Below, one piece after another: positions 16,075 to 20,452 of a stretch of DNA of 20,452 bases. Numbering within the stretch: the stretch's first letter is position 1; every line of letters begins with the position of its first letter. The notes beneath the pieces were generated by a model, which worked only from the letters and a program-made list of their open reading frames with translations, searched no databases and had not been told where the DNA came from. This DNA comes from Planctomycetota bacterium. Its GTDB lineage: Bacteria > Planctomycetota > PLA2 > JAEUHO01. Position numbers and translations under genes: made by a program. The stretch lies in NCBI GenBank assembly GCA_026647295.1, contig JAPKHB010000028.1, forward strand, positions 1-20,452. Direction: 5' to 3'.

Positions 16075-16716
16075 CTAGGCGCGGGGCCGGATGCGATAGG
16101 TGCAGCGCCGGTCGCCCTCGCGCTGGTGCTCGACCCGCGCCACCTCCACCTCGTCGCCGAGCGCCGCCTGGAAGAGGCCGAGTTCGGTGTCGCACACCTT
16201 CCCGCAGCAACGCGCGGCCTGGGCGATGGGGCAGTGGTTCTCGACCAGCACGAAACCCCCGTCGGCCGCCGGCTCCACCGCGGCCATGTACCCCTCCTGG
16301 GTGCGCAGGCGCGCCAGCGTCTCGACGCGCCGGGCGAGGTCCGGGCCCGCCTCGCGCAGGCGCTCGGCGTAGGCCCGGCGCTGCTGGCGCGCGCGCTCCT
16401 CGAGCACGCGGGCCACGCCCGCGTCGCCCTCCAGCGAGTGGAGCGCGCTCAACAGCCCGGCCGCGAGGGCGCCGTGGCGGTCGGCGAAGGTGGCGTGGCC
16501 CCGCTCGGTGAGGCTCCAGATCTGGGCCGGCCGGCCGGGACCCTCGCAGCGCTCCTCGGAGCGCACCAGGTCCTCCTCGCGCAGCCGGCCGAGGAGTTGG
16601 CGGATGGCCACCGGGGTGCGGTCGAGTTCCGTCGCCAGTTCCTGGGCGCTGCCCGTCCCGCGGCACTTGAGCAACTCCAGCAGGCGCTCGCGCGTGGAGG
16701 CGTCGTGGTCGGCCAT
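16075..16716 (-). CDS. SufR-like Fe-S-type transcriptional regulator
   Basis: The 213-residue protein has an N-terminal winged helix-turn-helix (about 5-75: RERLLELLKCRGTGSAQELA, TPVAIRQLLGRL, then GRPAQIWSLTERGHATF), typical of the ArsR/DeoR-like SufR group. A helical middle (80-140) is probably the dimer region. The C-terminal sensor has VENHCPIAQAARCCGKVCDTELGLF, with Cys162, 170, 171 and 175, then Cys205 in DRRCTYRI. The Cys162-X12-Cys175 spacing and later Cys205 resemble the [4Fe-4S]-binding cysteines of SufR, which represses suf (Fe-S assembly) genes. No suf gene is in the window. Cys170-171 are additional. It is transcribed divergently from the ferritin-like gene across a 143-base spacer that holds a palindrome. 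The cofactor is inferred. Confidence 0.82.
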   Translation of the reverse strand: MADHDASTRERLLELLKCRGTGSAQELATELDRTPVAIRQLLGRLREEDLVRSEERCEGPGRPAQIWSLTERGHATFADRHGALAAGLLSALHSLEGDAGVARVLEERARQQRRAYAERLREAGPDLARRVETLARLRTQEGYMAAVEPAADGGFVLVENHCPIAQAARCCGKVCDTELGLFQAALGDEVEVARVEHQREGDRRCTYRIRPRA

Positions 16717-16777
16717 CAGCGCCCCCCGGCCTGCGGACCGGTTCCCCCGGGCCGGCGGGTCGGGCCGCAGGCGGCCA

Positions 16778-16787
16778 CTTGTACAAG
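16778..16787. promoter_or_regulatory. Perfect palindrome CTTGTACAAG, candidate operator
   Basis: A 10-base perfect inverted repeat lies in the spacer between the SufR-like regulator gene and the ferritin-like gene, just upstream of the latter's promoter. It stands out as AT-rich in a GC-rich genome. A second short palindrome, TTTCGAAA (16834-16841), lies just after the -10 element. Either could be bound by the divergent regulator; this is inferred from position. Confidence 0.4.
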
Positions 16788-16800
16788 GATTTTTCGCAAC

Positions 16801-16829
16801 GAGACAGCCCCTGCGAGTTTGGTTATATT
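16801..16829 (+). promoter_or_regulatory. Promoter of the ferritin-like gene (GAGACA-17-TATATT)
   Basis: TATATT at 16824-16829 is the best -10 in the window, with GAGACA (16801-16806) 17 bases upstream as a weak -35. The expected start near 16836 gives a leader of about 24 bases that contains GGAGGT (16848-16853), 6 bases before the ATG. The surrounding 60 bases are unusually AT-rich. Confidence 0.55.
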
Positions 16830-16859
16830 GACCTTTCGAAACCCCCTGGAGGTCCGCCC

Positions 16860-17519
16860 ATGGTCGCCCGCGCCCCCCTCCCCCATGCCCGCCCGACCCG
16901 GCGCCGGGAGCCGTCCCCGCTCTCGCCCTCCACGCGCCTGCTGCGCGTGGCCGTGCTGCTCGAGCAGAGCGTCGAGGGTCGCTACCTGCGCGCCGGCCGT
17001 GCCCTCACCTACGGGCCGATCCGTGAACTCATCGAGTCGCTCGCCGCCGAGGTGCGCGACCACGAGCGCATCCTGGCCCGGCACCTGGAACTGGCCGCCG
17101 GAACGCGCCATCCCACGCCCCGCGTGCGGCGTCTGCGCACCGATCGCCGGCGCCGGGCCCGCGCCACGCCCGGGGCGCCGATCGTGACCCCCCCGGCCCT
17201 GGTCGCCGCCTTCCAGGACGCCTTCCACGCGGTGCGCCGCGCCGCCCGCTTCCACCGCCACGCCGCCGCGCGGGTCGCCGACCGCTACACGGCCAAGTTC
17301 CTGCAGATCGTGGCGGACAATCACGACTTCCACCTGGACCTCATGGACCGGATCCTGACCGGCCTGCGGGACGGCGAGATGCACCTCACGCCCGGTCGCA
17401 AGCTGGCCACCGTCGAGGTGCCCTGGGTGCGGCCGTTCCTGGAGGGGGTCGTCCCGGACTGGCTGGCGCGCCAATACGAGACCACGCCCCAGCGACGGTA
17501 CCTGATGGCGGGTCTGTAG
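16860..17519 (+). CDS. Helical, possibly ferritin-like/hemerythrin-like protein
   Basis: A 219-residue soluble protein of unrecognised family. After a basic, Pro-rich N-terminus (1-24) it shows four predicted helices: about 26-48 (TRLLRVAVLLEQSVEGRYLR), 55-79 (RELIESLAAEVRDHERILAR), 113-140 (VAAFQDAFHAVRRAARFHRH) and 143-168 (TAKFLQIVADNHDFHLDLMD). An Arg-rich linker (88-102) separates the two helix pairs. Helix 2 has ExxH (Glu64, His68) and helix 4 has DNHDFH (Asp153, His155, His158), which recall diiron four-helix proteins. The helix 1 and 3 carboxylates are not clearly conserved, so iron binding is only a suggestion. It has a strong Shine-Dalgarno GGAGGT and is divergent from a SufR-like regulator, which fits iron or oxidative-stress control. 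The preceding in-frame ATG at 16779 lies inside the palindrome and is not used. Confidence 0.6.
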   Translation: MVARAPLPHARPTRRREPSPLSPSTRLLRVAVLLEQSVEGRYLRAGRALTYGPIRELIESLAAEVRDHERILARHLELAAGTRHPTPRVRRLRTDRRRRARATPGAPIVTPPALVAAFQDAFHAVRRAARFHRHAAARVADRYTAKFLQIVADNHDFHLDLMDRILTGLRDGEMHLTPGRKLATVEVPWVRPFLEGVVPDWLARQYETTPQRRYLMAGL

Positions 17520-17552
17520 GGCCCCCTTTGGCCGCGTCCTTTGCGCCCGCGC

Positions 17553-17574
17553 CCGGGGGCCCCGGGGCCCCCGG
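17553..17574. terminator. 22-base perfect G+C palindrome, terminator-like
   Basis: A perfect inverted repeat made only of C and G runs starts 34 bases after the ferritin-like stop. It lies in the 122-base gap before the convergent tRNA gene. It would form a very stable hairpin but has no T-run on either side, so it is either an atypical terminator or a structured spacer. The rest of the gap shows no gene. Confidence 0.35.
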
Positions 17575-17641
17575 TTCCGGGCGACCGGGCCGCCCCCCGC
17601 CCCCGGCGCGCGGCGGGCCGGGCCGGTGACGCGCCGCGCGA

Positions 17642-17717
17642 TGGTGCCCGCTCTAGGACTCGAACCTAGGACCAACAGATTAAGAATCTGCTGCTCTACC
17701 GACTGAGCTAAGCGGGC
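17642..17717 (-). tRNA. tRNA-Lys (anticodon CUU)
   Basis: On the minus strand the 76 bases fold as a full cloverleaf. The acceptor stem GCCCGCT pairs with AGCGGGC, the D stem GCTC with GAGC, the anticodon stem GCAGA with TCTGT (one G-T pair) around loop TTCTTAA, and the T stem CTAGG with CCTAG around TTCGAGT. The anticodon is CTT (Lys, codon AAG). The discriminator is A and the CCA end is encoded in the gene. This fits a high-GC genome that uses mostly AAG for lysine. Confidence 0.97.
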
Positions 17718-17732
17718 CGGGCAAGGCGCGCC

Positions 17733-17738
17733 AAGGTA
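17733..17738 (-). promoter_or_regulatory. Candidate -10 of the tRNA-Lys gene
   Basis: TACCTT on the minus strand lies 15 bases before the mature tRNA 5' end, in the 76-base gap after the cytochrome stop. The position suits a promoter with a short 5' leader removed by RNase P. No clear -35 was found. Confidence 0.4.
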
Positions 17739-17793
17739 GCCAATTCCCTGGGCCGCGCCACGGTTGGCCCGGGCGCCCCCGACGGCGCCCCGT

Positions 17794-20040
17794 TCAGCGA
17801 GGCAGCGCGGACGGCTGGCCGGCGTGTTCCGGGCACCCCGCGTCCACCCAGGCCTTGAGCCGCGCGAGGTCGGCCGCCGAGAGCGGTGCGCCGCCCTTGG
17901 GCATGCGCTCGAAGTCGCGTTCCACCTCGCTGCCGTCGGGCCGGCGCACGCGCAGCGCCTTGCCGTCCTTGAGCGCGCGGATCAGGTTGCTGCCCGCCCC
18001 GTCGTAGGGCACGACCAGCCGCATGCGCTCGTCGCCGCTCTCCCCCACCGGGAACTCGAACTCGACGAACTCGCGCCAGGAGAGTTCGCGCCAGAACTCG
18101 CCGTGCGGGGCGTGCTTGGCGCGCTGCTTGAGGCCCTTGAGCAGGGCCACCACCTCGGCGTAGCCCAGGTCGCTCACCCCGGGCGCCGCCGGGGGCGGCG
18201 CCTCGGGCGCCGGCCCGGGCGCGGGCCCCGCCGCCGGGCCCGTCGCGCCGTCGCGCGGGCAGCCGGCGTCGATCCAGCGCGCGATGGCGGCCACGCGCTC
18301 GGGGGGCATCGGCTTGCCCCCCTTGGGCATGCGCTGCACGTCGCGCTCCACCTCCGAGCCGTCGGCGAGCTTGACGGCGAGCCCCTTGCCGTCGGTGAGC
18401 GCCTTGATGAGGTTGGAGGCCCGCGCGTCTCCGGGCACCAGGAGGCGCACCGTCACCTCGGGGTCGTCGAACGAGTACGGGAACTCCAGCGCCACGAACT
18501 CCTCGTACGGTAGTTCCCAGAAGTTCTCGTGCCCCGCGTTGGGCGCCGTCTGGCCCAGGTCGCGGAAGTAGCCCTGCACCTCGGCGTACGCCGGGACGCG
18601 CCCCCCCGGCGCGGGGGGGGCGGAATCCCGGGCGGGCCCGCCGGGGGCGGCGCCGCCGCGCTCGCGCGGGCAGCCCGCGTCGATCCAGCGCGCGAGCGCG
18701 GCGATCTGCTCCGGGGGCATCGGCTTGCCGCCCTTGGGCATGCGCTGCACGTCGCGCTCCACCACCGAGCCGTCGGCGAGCTTGACGGCGAGCCCCTTGC
18801 CGTCGGTGAGCGCCCTGATGAGGTTGGAGGCCCGCGCGTCTCCGGGCACCAGGAGGCGCACCGTCACCTCGGGGTCGTCGAACGAGTACGGGAACTCCAG
18901 CGCCACGAACTCCTCGTAGGGCAGTTCCCAGAAGTTCTCGTGGCCCGCGTTGGGCGCCTTCTGGCCCAGCGCCGCGAACAGCGCCTGGACGTCCGCGTAG
19001 CCAAGGTCGGTGGTCGCCCCGGCGGGCTGCGGGCCGGGCCCCGGCCCCGGTCCGGGCCCCGGAGGCTCGGGCACGGGGCAATACTCCGCGTCCGGGTCGC
19101 AGCCCACCCGCATCGGGATGTCGGCGAAGTCAAACGCCAGGGTCCAGGCGCCGCCGTAGAACTGGTACAGGCGCAGGAAGCGCCCCTTCTCGGACACGGT
19201 CTTGCGCTCGGCTGTCAGCGTCTCCAGGAAGATGCGCCCCATCGCGAACACGTAGGTGCGGTCCTTCACCGTCTCGCTCGCCAGGATGTCCGGGTCGTAG
19301 TCGTAGCGCACGTCGGTGAGCTGCACGTCGGTGATCTCGCCCGCCCCCAGCGCCTCGAAGTATCCCTTCCACTCGCTGGCCACCTCGTCCACGCCGGCGG
19401 CGAAGCGCGGTCCGTCCACGCGGAACAGGATCGGGCGCGTGCCCCGCGGCCAGCAGCACTGGCCCATCGCCTCCGCGTCCTTGCGCTTCATGGCGACCTT
19501 GAGCGCCTCCTCGAGCTGCTCGATGCCCTTGGGGGCGTTGCGAAAGCGCGGTTGGATCGTCGAGGCGTCGTGGCTCCAGGCGGTGCGGATGTGGTTGACG
19601 ACCGCGACCAGTTCCTCGTTCGTGAGCCGCGGGCCCCACGCCGGCATCTGCGTCCCGGGCACGCCCGTCACGATCTTGGTCAGCAGCGCGTACGGGTGCT
19701 CGGCCACGGCCAGGGTCCGCGTGTCGCGCAGGCGCTTGACCGGCGTGATCCCGGGGTCGAACGGATCGCGCAGCCCGAGGCCGTCCTCGCCGTGGCAGCG
19801 GGCGCAGGTGTCCACGTACACGCGCTCGCCCGCGTTGGCCAGGCTCACGGCGCTTTGCGCCGAGGCGTCGCGGCGCTGCGGGACCGGGTTGAAGACGTAG
19901 AACATGGTCCAGGCGGTGACCGCCAGGAACAACACCCAGGCCCACGTGGGGATGGGTTGGGGCGTCTCGGCCCGCCGGGGCTCGAAGTCCACCTCGGTGT
20001 TGCCCGCGTAGGCGTTGATGATCAGCTCGACCTGCCCGCC
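17794..20040 (-). CDS. Membrane-anchored cytochrome c with three tandem haem-less cytochrome-like repeats (5' end lost)
   Basis: 748 codons remain, beginning at a composition break with no start codon on the GC-rich side, so the true N-terminus is missing. Numbering is from 20040. Residues 33-50 (WAWVLFLAVTAWTMFYVF) are a membrane helix. A class I cytochrome c follows, with CARCHGEDGLG (haem Cys79, Cys82, His83) and distal Met132 in GTQMPAWG. Residues about 165-315 form an unassigned domain containing CC (195-196). A Pro-Gly linker (325-340) leads to three repeats at 346-458, 484-596 and 624-737, each ending RMPKGG..., then a helix and W(I/V)DAGCP. Those endings resemble the C-terminal half of planctomycete PSCyt1-type cytochrome domains, but none has CxxCH. 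Likely role: periplasmic electron transfer, perhaps with a terminal oxidase; the partner is not seen. Confidence 0.85.
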   Translation of the reverse strand, partial: GGQVELIINAYAGNTEVDFEPRRAETPQPIPTWAWVLFLAVTAWTMFYVFNPVPQRRDASAQSAVSLANAGERVYVDTCARCHGEDGLGLRDPFDPGITPVKRLRDTRTLAVAEHPYALLTKIVTGVPGTQMPAWGPRLTNEELVAVVNHIRTAWSHDASTIQPRFRNAPKGIEQLEEALKVAMKRKDAEAMGQCCWPRGTRPILFRVDGPRFAAGVDEVASEWKGYFEALGAGEITDVQLTDVRYDYDPDILASETVKDRTYVFAMGRIFLETLTAERKTVSEKGRFLRLYQFYGGAWTLAFDFADIPMRVGCDPDAEYCPVPEPPGPGPGPGPGPQPAGATTDLGYADVQALFAALGQKAPNAGHENFWELPYEEFVALEFPYSFDDPEVTVRLLVPGDARASNLIRALTDGKGLAVKLADGSVVERDVQRMPKGGKPMPPEQIAALARWIDAGCPRERGGAAPGGPARDSAPPAPGGRVPAYAEVQGYFRDLGQTAPNAGHENFWELPYEEFVALEFPYSFDDPEVTVRLLVPGDARASNLIKALTDGKGLAVKLADGSEVERDVQRMPKGGKPMPPERVAAIARWIDAGCPRDGATGPAAGPAPGPAPEAPPPAAPGVSDLGYAEVVALLKGLKQRAKHAPHGEFWRELSWREFVEFEFPVGESGDERMRLVVPYDGAGSNLIRALKDGKALRVRRPDGSEVERDFERMPKGGAPLSAADLARLKAWVDAGCPEHAGQPSALPR
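17830..18171 (-). repeat. Third, diverged cytochrome-like repeat
   Basis: Encodes residues 624-737 of the cytochrome gene. It keeps the frame of the other two copies (LGYAEV, EEFVxxEFP-like WREFVEFEFP, SNLIRAL, ERMPKGG, WVDAGCP) but differs at many positions and lacks their near-identity in DNA, so it separated earlier. Confidence 0.8.
18253..18591 (-). repeat. Second cytochrome-like repeat
   Basis: Encodes residues 484-596. Over 18405-18507 it is base-for-base identical to 18816-18918 in the first repeat (103 bases), and only a few differences lie just outside. This indicates recent duplication or gene conversion. Confidence 0.9.
18667..19005 (-). repeat. First cytochrome-like repeat
   Basis: Encodes residues 346-458, with NAGHENFWELPYEEFVALEF, then SNLIRALTDGKGLAVKLADG, RMPKGGKPMPPEQ and WIDAGCP. 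It is separated from the second repeat by a Gly/Pro/Ala linker. No CxxCH motif is present. Confidence 0.9.
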
Positions 20041-20452
20041 ACGAGCTTTCGCTGCGTGCCGTTCAGCGAGCCGGTTTTGAGCTTGATATAGTCTTTTTGA
20101 AAATCGAAGGCCACTCCCTGAGCAGAATCCATCAGCGTGATCGAGCGATCGGTTCCAACCTGCGCTGTTCCGGTGAGCGCCGGTTGCGGACTGAATCTTC
20201 GCTCGAGAATGGAGTTCTTGTTGGTGCTGGAATAGATCACGAGATGCTGCGGTGTGGCAATACCCAAGACAAAGGGCGAATGCCGCAGCTCGATCTCTCC
20301 CGGATAGGAATCGAGAATCCACTGGCCGCTGTTCTCGATTTTCCACAGGCGCTGGTCGGAGCCGCGAACAAAGATATGCCTCTTCTCCTCAGGCGTTCCC
20401 ATCTTTTCGACCACGCCATGAGGACTCGAATCAACCTTTATTTCGTCAGACG
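20022..20452 (-). CDS. Partial ORF, possibly lectin-like beta-propeller, cut at both ends
   Basis: The frame is open to the right edge and ends at the stop at 20022, just past the composition break, so the last few residues (about RSS) come from the other side and the 3' end is not natural. About 140 residues remain. HIFVRGSDQRLWKIENSGQW resembles the repeat unit of PLL/fucose-lectin-like beta-propellers (VRGSDxxLW), followed by short beta-type segments (FVLGIATPQHLVIYSSTN and SITLMDSAQGVAFDF). This is a motif-level impression, so the function is uncertain. Codon use and about 50% GC differ sharply from the rest of the window, indicating another genome as the source. Confidence 0.45.
   Translation of the reverse strand, partial: SDEIKVDSSPHGVVEKMGTPEEKRHIFVRGSDQRLWKIENSGQWILDSYPGEIELRHSPFVLGIATPQHLVIYSSTNKNSILERRFSPQPALTGTAQVGTDRSITLMDSAQGVAFDFQKDYIKLKTGSLNGTQRKLVAGRSS
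20033..20041. other. Composition break / probable chimeric junction
   Basis: GC falls from about 65-75% to about 50% within a few bases. The cytochrome frame enters from the left with no start codon. The frame on the right runs through the break and stops 9 codons further, inside the GC-rich side, in a frame not used by the cytochrome. No IS end, tRNA or direct repeat is visible at the point. An assembly chimera or a recent illegitimate recombination fits. Confidence 0.7.

Noticed and set aside
16779..16859. Upstream ATG (16779) for the ferritin-like gene
   Set aside because: It lies inside the palindrome and upstream of the TATATT promoter. The ATG at 16860 has GGAGGT at the right distance.
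20041..20346. Upstream part of the cytochrome frame in the low-GC segment (with an ATG at 20346)
   Set aside because: It is out of frame with the likely native ORF there, and its translation looks random. It is joined to the cytochrome only by the composition break.
1..20452. CRISPR array, IS element, attachment site or rRNA
   Set aside because: No evenly spaced short repeats, transposase motif or rRNA-like sequence was seen. The tRNA-Lys has no visible flanking repeat of its 3' end in the window.

Overview
The window is very GC-rich bacterial chromosome (roughly 70-75% GC over almost its whole length). It is densely packed, with short gaps, 4-base overlaps and convergent genes that touch or overlap. 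The gene content points to a Gram-negative-type bacterium: a KDO/LPS sugar-phosphate operon, exported and lipoprotein genes, and a membrane-anchored cytochrome c fused to cytochrome-like domains of the planctomycete (PSCyt1-like) type. A deep-branching high-GC Planctomycetota, or possibly Myxococcota, fits best, but nothing here fixes the phylum.

Layout. 1-1155 (-): start of a membrane-anchored HEAT-repeat protein that runs off the left edge. 1253-2017 (-): class-I amidotransferase-like peptidase C26. 2159-4550 (+): GHMP sugar kinase, small winged-helix-like protein, adenine deaminase. 4530-9386 (-): an operon read kdsD (arabinose-5-phosphate isomerase), phosphomannomutase/phosphoglucomutase, penicillin-acylase-family hydrolase. 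9449-11770 (+): a single ORF joining a ComEC/Rec2 DNA-channel domain to a DUF92 membrane domain. 11767-14837 (-): a translationally coupled pair, lipoprotein then secreted HExxH metallopeptidase. 14922-16049 (+): secreted alpha/beta hydrolase with a helical tail. 16075-16716 (-): SufR-like Fe-S-type regulator, divergent from 16860-17519 (+), a helical ferritin-like protein. 17642-17717 (-): tRNA-Lys(CUU). 17794-20040 (-): cytochrome c with three tandem haem-less cytochrome-like repeats.

At about 20033-20041 the composition drops abruptly to about 50% GC. The cytochrome gene loses its start there, and an unrelated partial ORF (perhaps a lectin-like beta-propeller) begins. This looks like an assembly chimera or a recent recombination junction.

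A recurrent regulatory theme is a -10-like hexamer (mostly TANNNT) 7-9 bases before the ATG with no Shine-Dalgarno sequence. It is seen at four gene starts and once inside the comEC-DUF92 ORF, just before the DUF92 part, and it suggests leaderless transcripts. The most interesting objects are the ComEC-DUF92 fusion with its internal start signal, the triplicated haem-less cytochrome repeats (two with a 103-base perfect DNA match), and the SufR-like/ferritin-like divergent pair with a palindromic site between them.
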